DNA of 64,000 nt from Prorocentrum cordatum (lineage: Eukaryota > Sar > Dinophyceae > Prorocentrales > Prorocentraceae). A program made the position numbers and the translations under genes. Below are positions 44,061 to 54,713 of the stretch, piece after piece. Within the stretch, counting starts at the first letter, position 1. Each line of letters begins with the position of its first letter. Under the pieces are notes generated by a model, which was not told where the DNA came from, did not search any database, and saw nothing but the letters and a program-made list of their open reading frames with translations. The DNA lies in assembly GCA_963575745.1 (NCBI GenBank), contig CAUYUJ010020147.1:38501-102500 (forward strand). The letters run 5' to 3'.

Positions 44061-45384
44061 CGAGCCAGTACCCCTCCTCTTCGGGGCGATCCTGCACTCC
44101 CGGAGAGCCCTCGCCGAGGCGCAGCAGCTGCCGGACAGCACCGCGAGGCTGGGAGGCCGCCGAGACACGACGAGCACGCCCGAAGACCTCGAGCCTCGAG
44201 TCTGAGACTCCCCTCTCCTCCTGAGCCAGTGCCCCGCTGTCGGCGCGCCTGGTCCCCCCTAGTCGGGCGCAGCCCGGCAGAGGGCCCAGGCGACCAGATG
44301 TCCCCCCTCGATGGAGAAGACTCTGCACAAGCGCACCAGGAAACTGGAAGCACACCTAGCTTCATCGAGGAAAAAACCCAACCCGAACAACAGGATGGAG
44401 ACGTAGCCTCACTGATGTCCCCGTCTTCGCATCAGGGATAATTCATCTGGGTGGTTTGGTATGATACATCTGCAGAAAAGACTCCCTTTATCCCAAATGT
44501 CTTTGGCCCTCCTAACTTAGGTCCCTCCCAGAGGATTATGGGTGCACTTTCATTGCTATTCATAGCTGGGCCCACGTGACGAGCATCAGGAGGCTTCTGC
44601 TGGACACACATGAGGCGGGCTCCAGAAAGGGCTCTGCCCTCGAGGGTCGAATGAGTTGACGCCCCTTCCTCGGTGGAAGCTGGCGGAAGGCCAGCGGAAG
44701 TACAGTCGGACCGAGTCATAAGATCGAGGTCGGTTCGTGGAGGGTACCTTTGTGTTCGTCGGGTTTGTTGGATGTTCTTATGCAGCGCGGGGAGGGCACC
44801 CTTGGAGGTCCTGTTTGTTTTGGCCGGCGGAGGGTCTCATGTTCTAGACGGGTGTTTTTTTGTTGGGGCCTAGGTCCGACTGTAAAACGAAGGCGGCACC
44901 GCGGGCGGAAGCCGGCGGACGGCCAGCGGAAGCCAAAACTGTTCAGGGAGAATCGTTTGGGGAGGATCCATGGTTTCCAAAAACCGCCCGCACGTCAGGG
45001 ACCTCGAGATCCGACGCTGCAAGCAACGCGAGTGCAACGTCGCGGGAAATCTCGACCGGAGCCGTGGGCCCCCTCTCTCTGCGGCACTCGTCGAGCAGGA
45101 TCGATTCGCGATTGGCCCGGGGCCCGAGGCCAGTCAAACACGCAGGGTGTGCAGCAGTGGCAGCGCCCGGCCACCTCGCCTGGCCAACGAAAGGCCGGGG
45201 GGCCGCCGGCGCGGCCGCCCGCGGCTCCGCACCGCTCCGCCCCGCGCGCGCCCCGCCCCCCGCGCCGACATCCGCCCAGCAGCAGCGGCAGGGCGTGTTG
45301 CAGGAGACCGCCCCGCGCGCGCGCGCGATCGGCACCGACCCCCCAGGGGCATCCGGGGGCGTGGTCGGCGGCTCAGAGCCAGGG
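44061..45384. other. No gene recognised
   Basis: Overlapping open frames on both strands, including a plus-strand frame at 44860-45990, but no domain. GCGGAAGCCGGCGG words recur at 44678-44700, 44898-44935 and 45895-45980. Confidence 0.4.
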
Positions 45385-45550
45385 GGGGGGAGCAAAAACA
45401 CATGGACACAGAGAATCGTCGATGCCCAGGGGAATACATATGGAGGCTGTGGGAAGGGGAGGGGGAGACGAAGGCCCAGCAGGTGTGAGGTGTGGGAAGA
45501 TCTGGGGGATCCTGGGACTCTTGTCTATGTGTTTGTTTGTCCCTTGGCCC
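45385..45550. repeat. R12 dispersed repeat, copy 2
   Basis: AAAACACATGGACACAGAGA, ATCGTCGATGCCCAGGGG and TCTATGTGTTTGTTTGTCCC match 43812-43968 in order. Confidence 0.6.
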
Positions 45551-45647
45551 CATTCAGGGGGGGGGGGCGCCGCGGTCCTCGAGCCTCGGGGTGCTCTCCA
45601 GCACCTGCGCCTCACCGAGCGTTTCCCGTCGGCTTCATCCAAACACA

Positions 45648-45829
45648 TACTCCAGATTTCGTAATAAAGGGAGGGGGGTCTCATTTCGGGGGGGGTCTCT
45701 TCCAGGCTATCTTGGAGGGCCTGGGGGGTCTGGGGACAATGTTCTGGAGGGTTCTCCCACGGGGGAGGTCTGAAATGGCCTGTCTTGGAGGGTCCAAACC
45801 CCCTCCCTTTTATTACGAAATCTGGAGTA
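45648..45829. mobile_element. TA-flanked MITE
   Basis: Ends TACTCCAGATTTCGTAATAA and TTATTACGAAATCTGGAGTA are exact complements over 20 bases and continue as AGGGAGGGGG/CCCCCTCCCTT. TA is outermost on both sides, suggesting Tc1/mariner-type mobilisation. Confidence 0.85.
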
Positions 45830-46051
45830 CTTCTGCACTTGGGGCGTTCCAAAAAAGGGCTTGCCTTCGCGGATTGACGGAAGTGCCATCTCGTCCCCGG
45901 CGGAAGCTCGGCGGAAGCTCGGCGGGAGGCGGCGGAAGTAAAAAACGGCGGCGGCTCCGCCAGCGGCAGCTGGCGGAAGCAAAGGTTTGAGCTCCCAAGA
46001 GGTGACAACATCTTTGGGTGCAGGGTTTCGGGACTCGGCCAGGAAATGATG

Positions 46052-46248
46052 TCGGGGGCGGAAAAGAGGGGGGTGATGACTAGGGGGGGGTGGATATCAT
46101 GGCGTGGGCCATGATATCTCCCCAGATTTCATGGCGCCTCTTCTTGTTTCATTACGTCCCTGGCACCCCCGCTGGGCCGCGCACATGCCGCCGGTCATGA
46201 TTTGCACCCCCCCCTCCTCTTGGACACCCCCCTCTTGGCCGCTCCCGA
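46052..46248. mobile_element. R4 family MITE-like element, copy 3, with target-site duplication
   Basis: Inverted ends TCGGGGGCGGAAAAGAGGGG and CCCCTCTTGGCCGCTCCCGA. TGATG lies immediately outside both ends (46047-46051 and 46249-46253). An internal palindrome, ATCATGGCGTGGGCCATGAT, is present. Confidence 0.9.
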
Positions 46249-46257
46249 TGATGGGAA

Positions 46258-46550
46258 ACGATGGGCTGGGCCCGGATTGTCCTGGAGAATTTCGTTTCGG
46301 ATTTCGAAGTGAATTTCGTGCGGATGGTTTTGGGCCAGGAATGAAGACTAAAACAGTCCAAGTGAAATTCGCTTCGTTTTTCACTCGCCGATTCGGGGTT
46401 GTGCATTGTCAGAGATCCACGCAAACATCCGCTGCAGCACGTCTGCAAGGTCGGTGCAGTGATAGGTGTGCGTCGCCCTCCCCCCCCAGGGGCGACGAGC
46501 GCTTAGGACAGTTTTTAGTACATGCTCGGTGAAGAGCGGCCTCAGGCAGT
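46258..46550. repeat. R7 copy 2 followed by R13 copy 2
   Basis: Positions 46258-46470 are collinear with 2229-2440. From 46458 the GTGTGCGTCGCCCTCCCCC hairpin matches 32336-32430. The two families overlap by a few bases here, so they may be parts of one larger element. Confidence 0.6.
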
Positions 46551-47221
46551 GAAGGTCCGGCTTGGGCCGACCTCGCTTGACTGTGTTTGGCCTGTGCTCG
46601 CTTCCCCAAACCATTCTGCCTCCAGCTCCGTATCTGGGCCCCCAGGACCATCCAACATTTCAGTATCGTTTCACCGATCCCCATCCCCATCCCCATCCCC
46701 ATCCCCATCCAGACTCCCACCATCTCGTCACCCCAGTTGGGGATATACGCTTCGAGATCTGACAGAAGCTGCCTATATCCCCATCTGGGGGGGTAAGCCG
46801 GCCAGTGGGGCCCAGGCCACGCGAGTGGGGATAGGAATCGGTTAAACGATGCTCCAAATTGATCTGGGGCGAAACACTACCCGCGGGGAAGAGTCGACGT
46901 GGCTGATTCGAAGCTCCCTGCAAGGCCGAAGCGTTCCAGAGGCAGGCCATGCACAACATGGGACCGCTTCTAATTCACAGTTTCCCATACGTACCGAGTC
47001 CAATATTGGACTGCGCCTAGTGCTCGATCGGGGATTGTGTATTGTATTGTGTATTGTGGGTTGGGGAAGTCAGATCGGGAAGACACCCATATACACCTAA
47101 GACCTACGTCGATCTTGGTCAGGCCCATCCTGGGCCCAGGGTCATCGGGGTATACGCCTTCCTGGCATAGCCAGGAAAGCGTGTACACTAATCCTGGGCT
47201 TTGGACTGGCCAGGCCAGATC
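46551..47221. other. No gene; CCCCAT hexamer repeat and imperfect inverted repeat
   Basis: Five CCCCAT units lie at about 46680-46712. TATTGTGTATTGT is doubled near 47037-47057. At 47104-47229 TACGTCGATCTTGG and CCAGATCGATGTA are imperfect outer arms around a tight hairpin, CGCCTTCCTGGC-ATAG-CCAGGAAAGCG. Confidence 0.55.
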
Positions 47222-47365
47222 GATGTAATGCAGGACGACGATCAAACAATGACCGGGGGGCGTGTTGCGTCGGCGGCGCCCTGGGAGATGATTAGAAAAA
47301 ACCGGCTGCGGGCTGGGATACTATTTTTTGAGTCGTTCCCCCCCTGCCGTCCTCAGGCGCGCGCC
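47222..47365. repeat. R6 dispersed repeat, copy 2
   Basis: AATGACCGGGGGGCGTGTT, GATGATTAGAAAAAACCGGC and CGGGCTGGGATACTATTTTT match 8895-9060. Confidence 0.75.
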
Positions 47366-48060
47366 CGGACAGCCGACGGACCAGACGGAGCCGAAGCGGA
47401 GGGTTAGGAGGGGGGTGTCGGGGAGAGAGGAGCGGGGGGCAACAGCAGCGAGGTCGAATGATTATTTAACGTATAATTTGACGACGGCGTGGCATGAGTA
47501 TTCGACTCAAGATTCGAAGCCAACATGTACTAGACATATTTTCAAACGGACCTCCTCCCGTTGCAAATCAAATAACGTTAAAGAAACTATGTTTCAATCG
47601 CTTCCCTCTTTTACTTTGCCATTCGTCATCCTGCATTAGGTGTATAGTTCGCGTCTTCCGACTGACTGCAACGAACATCGTTGCCGTCGTCTTCGTCGTT
47701 GTCGCGAGCGCGCGCGCCCCCCCGATGGCAGCGACCATCGTCGCCGTCGCCTCCTCGGCCCGATTGTGCATTCCATCTGGCCGACCCCATCCGATTCCGA
47801 TGTCCGACGATCCGACGCGGCCCGATGCTTGCACGGCGCCATTGATCGCCCTGGCGCGGGCCGATCCGATTCGATTTTGGCCCGGTGCCGATGCAGCCCG
47901 ATCCGACGCACAGTCCCATTCGAGCCGGGGCCCCGACTGTCCGAGGCGGTCTCATCCTGCCGCCGCCCCCGTTGTCCCGCGCGCGCGCGAGGCCCGATGT
48001 CACGACGTGGACCCTCAGAAGGCTCGAACCCTTCCCCGGGACCGGTGTTTTATCCTGATT
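47366..48060. other. No gene recognised
   Basis: CGTCGTCTTCGTCGTTGTCG and repeated CCGATCCGA words give low-complexity frames. No domain. Confidence 0.4.
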
Positions 48061-48065
48061 TGTTT

Positions 48066-48260
48066 TCGGGGGCGGCAAAGAGGGGGGTGATGACTAGGGG
48101 GGGGTGGATATCATGGCGGGGGCCATGATATTTCCCCAGATTTTATGGCGCCTCTTCTTATTTCATTCTGTCCCTGGCCCCCCCGCTGGGCCGCGCACAT
48201 GCCGCCGGTCATGATTTGCACCCCCCCCCTCTTGGACACCCCCCTCTTGGCCGCTCCCGA
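48066..48260. mobile_element. R4 family MITE-like element, copy 4, with target-site duplication
   Basis: Inverted ends TCGGGGGCGGCAAAGAGGGG and CCCCCTCTTGGCCGCTCCCGA. TTGTTT lies just outside both ends (48060-48065 and 48261-48266). Very similar to the copy at 46052, 2.0 kb away in the same orientation. Confidence 0.9.
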
Positions 48261-48261
48261 T

Positions 48262-48375
48262 TGTTTTGACGGCCCCGAGGATCGGCAAGGGCCCCCAGAA
48301 GCCGAAAACCCAGGCACCTCTCGTCTCGTTTTTTTCAGGATTCGAGGGGTTTGAGGCCTGTTTTTGCAAACTCTG
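48262..48375. repeat. R10 dispersed repeat, copy 2
   Basis: Directly follows the R4 element, so R4 may have inserted at the edge of R10. Matches 25487-25600. Confidence 0.55.
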
Positions 48376-48584
48376 GGCGACAACGGTCGTGATCGGCCCG
48401 CTCTGCTCCCCCCCCCTCTCCGCAGCACGTCGCGCTGTTTGGCCTACGTGTGCGGGTGTTATTTCTTACTCGGATCGTTTTTGTGAATTAGTTTGAATTT
48501 TAGTTTAGTGCATTACAGTTCTAGCCCGTTGTTGATTGGTTGTTTTTACAGACGCCCTCGCTACAGAGAGACAGCATCGATTTA

Positions 48585-48750
48585 CAGTCTACGCAAAGAG
48601 TGGAGTTCTTGAGGATCCTGGAGGGTTCCCAGTGCCCAGGAACTCGTCGTCGTCGCTGTCCTCCGTGTCCGCGAGGCCGAAAACGCGAGAACAGATGCCT
48701 CTGTCGACGCCCGCCCTGCAGTTGTCGCAGCGCGCGCACGCGTCTGGCTT
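48585..48750 (-). CDS. Possible exon: short Cys-rich acidic peptide, minus strand
   Basis: On the minus strand one frame reads CARCDNCRAG and then an acidic stretch DTEDSDDEFLGTG, ending at a stop near 48592. Two closely spaced CxxC-like pairs and the acidic tail look more protein-like than the neighbouring frames. No start, splice site or homologue is evident, so this is a weak call. Confidence 0.15.
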
Positions 48751-48949
48751 TGGGAGCCCGCCGCCGAGGCCCCGGAGCGGGCGCCCCTCCCCCCCCCCGC
48801 CTGGAGGGTTTCTCCGAAGGGCTCAGGCGACCCGTCCTCCTCCTCTCTCCTCCCCCTCCTCCCCCCCCTCCCCCTCCAGCTGCCATCTGGGCCTAAGAGA
48901 TTGTCAGGGCAGCAAGCGAACAAACACTGCCATTCCACAGCATGTGGAG

Positions 48950-51430
48950 GCAGAGCTGACTGGGAAGAGGCCCGCGTGGCAGCAACGGCATGGACAGCGT
49001 CGCTGGCGCTGCTGCTGTTCAACCCTCTCTCCGCGAAACCCGACAGGCAGCAGGAAATCATCGAGGAAACCACCATCTTCGACGTGACCGTACTGGCGGG
49101 CACACAAAGATGGAGACGCGAACCTCACCCTGAACAGCGGCGAATCCAGGGAACTCGAGTCTTCGATGCAGGATGGCGAACGGGAGCACTCATCAACCGC
49201 AGCACGGGCATGCTGATCGCGATCCAGGGCAAACTACGAGGGGCGCAGGTGGTCAACGTAATGGAGCCTCCAGAGGAGCTATGCGGACGTGGACTTGCCC
49301 TTCAACTACAACAGCACGACACTCAGATCACACTCATGAGCTACTACTGCCCGCCGCAAGCAAAACAAGACAGCAGACCGCAAACAGTACTTCGCGACGG
49401 TGGCGAGATTATTCAAATGGATGGACGAAGTAGCAACAAAGCGCCCCCAGGGCAGCCTCCTTCGCACAGCGGGCGACCTCAACGACGGCATCGGCATCAA
49501 GTGCAAGAGCGAGCACCCAGAGAGCGCCTCGCTTGGGATAGGCAGGGCAAAGGAGAAGCTACCAGGCGGGGCGGGACACAAAGCACGGCAGTATGCGGAA
49601 CGCCACAGACTAACAGTTACGAATACCATGGGCGTTTGGAGACCAACTTACCCTGGAGGAAACGACGGCCAGCTGTATAGACTATCTCATGATGCCCACG
49701 TCGCTGGCCAACAGCATCATATCCCAGGGCCCCCTTCTTCGCATGGGAACGTGGCTGCAACATCTTGGAAGCAGACATCATGTACCAGTTCAACTCACAG
49801 TACGGATCCCATTACGACAACGAGTGCGACACCGACAACAAGCAGTGAAATGGGACAAGGACAAACTGGCAAATGCAGCACGCAAAGGACTACACGCAGA
49901 AGAGTTCATTCAGGAACTAGAGCGGAAAGTCAAGAACGACGACGCGAACGGCAAGGGTATCGACCGCTGTGCATGGACGTGAGTAGTATGATCATCGGCC
50001 CGGCTCAGACATACTAGCAGAAGCCAGAGGAGTATCATATACTACGAGACCAACGGATGGATATACTCCGAAAGAGACGTGACCTCCGAGAACAGCTCAT
50101 ACGAGAGGGGGGCAACTTACTCATCACGATCAACGACCCAAACAAGCTGGACACCGCGAAGGTAGACTACATACCTGTACCGCGAGAAGAACACGAATGT
50201 ACGACGAATGGTCCCGCCTGCGACAACCCCTACGAGTCTCAGAGCGAACCAGAAGCAGAGCCAGATCCACGACGCGTTCGGCTGGACAATATCGAGACGG
50301 AGCTCAAACGCATCACTACGACCTGCGCCACCTGGCGCAAACTCGAGTACCAGAGGAAGACGGACGCCAGAGTGGAGGAGCTGTACGAGGCATGGGAAAG
50401 CCGAGACCTTGCCCGGGTAGGCCGACTCTCGAGACTGATTGCGGGGGGAAGGTACGGACCAAGGAAGCGCGACTACTGGGCGATGATCACAGCCAATCCC
50501 ACCAAGCAAGAATGGGTTGATTTTTGGCAATTACCAGGCGGATCAGGAGGCATGGGAGGAACAGAACAGAACCGAGACAAAGTCGAACAGATCCCAGTCG
50601 AGGCCGAGGAGATAGACTACTATGACAACGGCTTGGAGGAGCTAGTGGAACAGGACATGCAGGGCATCGCCAAGAGGTTGAAGAAGGCTAAACTACGAAG
50701 GGCAGCACCACCGACAGCGGCCCCCAGCGAGCTATGGGGGATACTATTATGCCACAATCGACGAACCACCTCAACAGCAGCGCCAAGGACTGGGGGCACT
50801 CCGACCTCTTCCTCAACCCGAAGGCTTCCAGGAATTATTTCGAACGGCACTGGCGGCCATCAGAGTCAAGAGCGGTACTTCAGTACGGTGGCATCAGAGC
50901 GCGGCGACAGCAGCAAAGAAGAGCAACAGAACGGGCCCGGCAGGACAGCGAATATATTACATCATGGACCCGATTGGCGAAGCTTTTTACTCGTCATGCA
51001 TGGCTCGACAGAAAGCTCAAACACACACGGACCAGGACTACGGCTTCATCAGAGGACGACGACGCGAAGGGGTTATTCTTGCTATGGCGGTGGTCGAATA
51101 CAGAGCACGCAGGGCAGGCTACAACTACATGACGACGATGAAGGATATGTCCAACGCCTTCGCGAGCTGTGCATGGACGACGATGGGCGAGGCCAGCCGC
51201 AAGATCATGCCAGCTGATTTCATCGACCTTGGAGCGCAGCGGTACCGTCGAGCCACATTCGCCGCCCCCTGCCGAAATCAAGAGGGCGGAGTTTGCATCA
51301 AGCCGCACTACGGAGGACCTACCGGCGACCCGTATATGGTCAGCAACTTCGTCGCAAATTTCTCGCCACGCATCAAGCAATGGACCAAAGACTGTAACAA
51401 TGAGCTCACGAATGACGACCTTAGCGGGCG
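48950..51430 (+). pseudogene. LINE-type retrotransposon, 5' half: endonuclease, linker, RT motifs A and B
   Basis: This is the polyprotein of a non-LTR retrotransposon, whose endonuclease nicks target DNA and whose reverse transcriptase copies the element RNA into it. The endonuclease part has VLAGTQRW (near 49092), GWRTGALI (near 49173), GDLNDGIG (near 49480, the GDFN-type motif) and IDYLMMP (near 49677, the IDY motif). A linker (50057-50735) is basic and helical. RT follows: GFIRGRR (near 51042), DMSNAFAS as motif A (near 51148) and GGPTGDPYM as motif B (near 51312). Frames change at about 49360, 49670, 50017-50057 and 50735, so it is inactive. It stops at 51430 just before the catalytic YADD motif, which resumes at 61.9 kb. 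The N-terminus before the endonuclease is missing. Confidence 0.88.
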
Positions 51431-51454
51431 CTGGTCCGCGGGGGGTCAGGGCCC
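51431..51454. repeat. Candidate left terminal inverted repeat of the 10.4-kb insert
   Basis: CTGGTCCGCGGGGGGTCAGG plus GCCC matches the reverse complement of 61837-61860 at 19 of 24 positions without gaps. It begins where LINE coding similarity stops. G and C runs make part of the match easy to obtain by chance. Confidence 0.4.
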
Positions 51455-51910
51455 CTGATTTTGGGGTTTGCTTCATTGACCGTAGCGCGGTGGTCGCGGC
51501 ATGGTCCCAGGCGCGGCAACCGCGCCATCATTGTAGCGCGTCGGCGAGAGCCGACGCATCCTAGGTGCATTCCGAGCGAGCGCGCGCGCACGGGCGGTTT
51601 GCACGGCGTCGCTTCCGTCGTATATGTCCTAGGTATTAGCACGCGTCCATACATGCAACATTCCATGATCCCCATGGCACATAGATAAATCGTTCCCACG
51701 GGGTGGGGGATCTCACGCGCCAGGCAGCCCCTAGCGGGGCTGACGACCCTCTGAGCAAACGACAGAGTCCAAACATAAAGGTGCGGGCGAAATGCACACA
51801 TTCAGGGCCGATGTTTACGCGCATGGGATCTCACCACGGGCATTAATCGCACAATGCGTCGTCCCAAAACTTTTTTTTGGCTCAAATGTTTGTTGGCTCA
51901 CACAACGGAA
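51455..51910. promoter_or_regulatory. Leader region before the transposase-like gene, with spliced-leader-like word
   Basis: No coding frame is evident. It holds small palindromes (GCGCGGCAACCGCGCC, near 51514). At 51875-51885, 26 bases before the first ATG of the transposase-like reading frame, TTTTGGCTCAA matches 11 bases of the 3' part of the 22-nt dinoflagellate spliced leader. A partial TTGGCTCA follows at 51893. This may be a relict leader from a retroposed mRNA, or chance. Confidence 0.3.
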
Positions 51911-52150
51911 ATGAGCACAGAAGTTTGCCGTTCAGACGATGACGTGCCATTGCCCCAGAACGCCCTTGACACTCCTCGCAGGAAAAGGAAGAGTGGCGGC
52001 GACAAGCGCCGAGAGAGGAACGCTCTGCCCAAGGCTGTTTTTGCATATGAACCGAATGGGAAATGTATCACTGGAGCTATGATTGTTTGCACCTGCTTCA
52101 GACAGCTCGAAAGTCAGATTTTCGTGCTCCCGCGCTGCGCCTTTAGCTGA
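51911..52150 (+). pseudogene. N-terminal segment of the transposase-like protein, different frame
   Basis: From ATG at 51911 the frame reads MSTEVCRSDDD, then a basic, nuclear-localisation-like stretch, TPRRKRKSGGDKRRER, and continues to a stop at 52148. The composition suits the missing N-terminus of the protein in the next entry, which lies in another frame. A frameshift or a small unrecognised intron at about 52085-52160 would join them. The joining is inference. Confidence 0.4.
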
Positions 52151-52172
52151 ACGGTTCCAGGTTACACAAGAG

Positions 52173-54713
52173 ATGAAAGCGCACAGCGGGAGCGTATTCA
52201 AATTGCTCGTTGAACATGAAACACAGTGTAACGAGCAAGAAGTGCTAGTGGGCGGGCATGTGTATAATCCTTTCAGTGAGTGTCTGCTTCGACAGTGGCG
52301 AGTGTTGTCGGTGCCGACTGGGGTTCCCATGACAGAGCCGTACAGCGACCCACCCATCATGTTCTCATTCGACGTTCCGTCCAGCTACGCGAGGTTCATG
52401 GGCGTCGAGGCTCGGATACCTGAACCCTCTCCCCTCGTCGGCGCCCGCTCCGAGGACGACGGCGCCGACGACGACGAGCACGAGGATATTCCCGCCGCAC
52501 CACCGCCACCAGGAGAGCCGCCCGACGTCGGGCCAGGTGTTGGACTTCCACCGATTACAGCATTGCGCGGCTTGTATACCACGCAAGAGCGTGGCACCGT
52601 CACGCACAGGTACACGCCTGAAGGCATTCTCAGGTGTCTTGCTTTAGCCAAGATGTGCAGGCCTTCTGCTTCGCTGCCGGGCGTGATGGCAGAGGCTGCA
52701 CCTCTGCTGTTGGGCGAGGAGGGAGGCCAACGGGTCTCACACGCTCTGACCATTGGGGAGTGCCGCTTGCCGTCGACCCGCCTCATGCGCACTGCGCGGC
52801 TGCGCTTGGATATGGCATCGGTTCTGTTTCAGCAGAGGTGGTTCATTAAGTTTGATACGTTGACGCACACCTTGATTGATTCGTCACCTCAACTCGGCTA
52901 CAATTTCTTGTGTATCATCGAGGATACAATCAAGATGCCAGCAGCACACTCTTTGGATATCATGCTTCGCATTGGGATGGACCTCACAGAACACTACACA
53001 ACAATGATATGTCCCATGAGTTCAATTGGAAGTGGAAAAGGTCCATTGGTCCACAAATCTTCGAAAACTGTACACGTTGACTTGATGCACTCGAGTAGCG
53101 ACGACCACTTCCACCGTAAACGCAAGGCCAGGAGAGGGACGACGTCAGACCAGGGCACCGAGAGCGGCCACAACGACATTGCTTTGGATATTGTCCCACG
53201 GCACCTGAACACAGAACAATCGGGGCCGCCTGAAAGTTATTTGTACCCGTGGTCCCTCTGGATGCCAGGTCAGTTGCACGTTCTGTACAGCAGTTTGGGG
53301 CCAGCTGTGAAAGCAAGTGAATTGTATTCAGATTTCGTCCACGTCCTCAAATCATTTCAAGAGTTCTTGAATGCTCATGGGTTGGTGCGCCTGTTCAAAG
53401 CCACGTGCTTCGCGGACGACCCACGCGCCGCAGAGGACTTCAAGCCTGGTGCGTCCGTTGACATCGATTGGAAGTGGGAGTATCTTTCACGAGCGTTGGA
53501 TTCTCAGCTGCCGAAGTTCGTCGCGGCGCAGTCTCTGCTTCCGAAAGAGAAGGTGCACTTCGGCAGCGAGAAGGGAGCGCAGACCAGGAACCGCCTCCTC
53601 AGTGATTTGATCGCTGCGATGGCAGAGAAAGTTGTTTTCGAGGCCATCGCGGAGGCATTGCGAGTCGCGGGGAAGACAATCGAGAGGACTGCCAACGAGT
53701 TAGAGATCTGTGCTTGCCATTGGGACTTGTGGCATCGAGGCATCAAGTCGAGGAAGCGGCGAGTGGGCTTTATGCAACAGTTGACTGGGCACACTCGCTG
53801 CGTCTGGCAGGGGCGCCGCCTGCCGTGGTACATCGCAGAGGGGCGGGACATATTGATCTCTGATCTCAAGCTTGCGACGTCTGATCGATTGTTGGTGCTC
53901 CTCGCGAAGATGCCAGCATCTCGGCGGAGCAACTTGTTAGCTGCATTGGAGCAGATCACGCTTCGCATCGCGGAGGAGATATGTGACAAGACGCGCCACC
54001 TCTTCCGATGCCCATACGTGGCCATCGGCGCTTACTATTCAGTCCAAGGTGGTACGATAACACAGGGGCGCAGTCTGCTCAAGGCGTCAATTGAAGAGTA
54101 CGACGAGGCAGTGCGAGTTGGCAGTGGCGGCCAGCTCCACCGAGTTGCTCGCAGACTTCACGCACGCGGCACGATTGTCCGCGATGAATCGGAGAAGTGG
54201 ATTGCCAGTCTGCCTGATGTTCCGTTGACTTCTTTCCCACACCTGTTCGTGATGCTTCAGGAGTATGCTCTGATCATGGCGGTCGAGCGCAGGATCGAGG
54301 CAGTGCATACCATGATCAAATCTGCTGGCTCACATGCACACGGATTGTCTTTCCCTTCGATTTGCGCCGCTGTGAGGGAACCCGATACATTAGCGCAGCT
54401 CAAGACGAATACCGACTTCTGGGAGTTCTGCGTCGCAAACTGGCGCTCCACCGCCTTGGCCTCGCGCATCCTCCATCTCCGGTTGAGTCGAGCGGAGCTG
54501 GGCACCATGGACTTGAAGAGTAAGATATCAAGAACCTATCAATGCGACACGCAGTCAGAGCACGCCACTTGCGTTGAATCCATTGGCGCGCTTATCGTGT
54601 GGAGGGGTTTGACGCAAGGCCTACGGAGACAGCCGATCGAGCTCAGGAAAGACACGAAGGCGTTCGTGATGTTCTTGAAGAGCGTGTTGCGACCAGGTAC
54701 TTACATCAGTTAG
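52173..54713 (+). CDS. DDE-type transposase-like protein, dinoflagellate style
   Basis: Open frame of 846 residues from the first in-frame ATG; the frame is open back to 52083. No domain name can be assigned with certainty. The layout fits an RNase-H-fold transposase: hydrophobic strand IKFDTLTHTLIDSSPQ (Asp 228 and 236), SDQGTESGHND (Asp 326), LWMPGQLHVLYSSLG (near 368), a CACHWDLWHRG cluster (Cys 513 and 515, His 516 and 521) followed by basic KSRKRR, and VERRIEAVHTMIK (Glu 705 and 709, His 712). The spacing of the acidic residues suggests an insertion domain between the second Asp and the Glu, as in hAT-type enzymes. This is the longest non-repetitive frame in the window. It ends at a TAG (54711) after which the same frame stays protein-like. 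Cut-and-paste activity is inferred from layout only. It could be another nuclease-fold mobile-element protein. Confidence 0.65.
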   Translation: MKAHSGSVFKLLVEHETQCNEQEVLVGGHVYNPFSECLLRQWRVLSVPTGVPMTEPYSDPPIMFSFDVPSSYARFMGVEARIPEPSPLVGARSEDDGADDDEHEDIPAAPPPPGEPPDVGPGVGLPPITALRGLYTTQERGTVTHRYTPEGILRCLALAKMCRPSASLPGVMAEAAPLLLGEEGGQRVSHALTIGECRLPSTRLMRTARLRLDMASVLFQQRWFIKFDTLTHTLIDSSPQLGYNFLCIIEDTIKMPAAHSLDIMLRIGMDLTEHYTTMICPMSSIGSGKGPLVHKSSKTVHVDLMHSSSDDHFHRKRKARRGTTSDQGTESGHNDIALDIVPRHLNTEQSGPPESYLYPWSLWMPGQLHVLYSSLGPAVKASELYSDFVHVLKSFQEFLNAHGLVRLFKATCFADDPRAAEDFKPGASVDIDWKWEYLSRALDSQLPKFVAAQSLLPKEKVHFGSEKGAQTRNRLLSDLIAAMAEKVVFEAIAEALRVAGKTIERTANELEICACHWDLWHRGIKSRKRRVGFMQQLTGHTRCVWQGRRLPWYIAEGRDILISDLKLATSDRLLVLLAKMPASRRSNLLAALEQITLRIAEEICDKTRHLFRCPYVAIGAYYSVQGGTITQGRSLLKASIEEYDEAVRVGSGGQLHRVARRLHARGTIVRDESEKWIASLPDVPLTSFPHLFVMLQEYALIMAVERRIEAVHTMIKSAGSHAHGLSFPSICAAVREPDTLAQLKTNTDFWEFCVANWRSTALASRILHLRLSRAELGTMDLKSKISRTYQCDTQSEHATCVESIGALIVWRGLTQGLRRQPIELRKDTKAFVMFLKSVLRPGTYIS

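Noticed and set aside
44860-45990. 376-residue plus-strand frame
   Set aside because: Crosses the R12 repeat and the 45648 inverted-repeat element, so it cannot be one gene product.
48536-49087. Frame proposed as LINE N-terminus
   Set aside because: Ser/Pro-rich from a pyrimidine tract; the endonuclease similarity lies in another frame and starts at about 48.95 kb.
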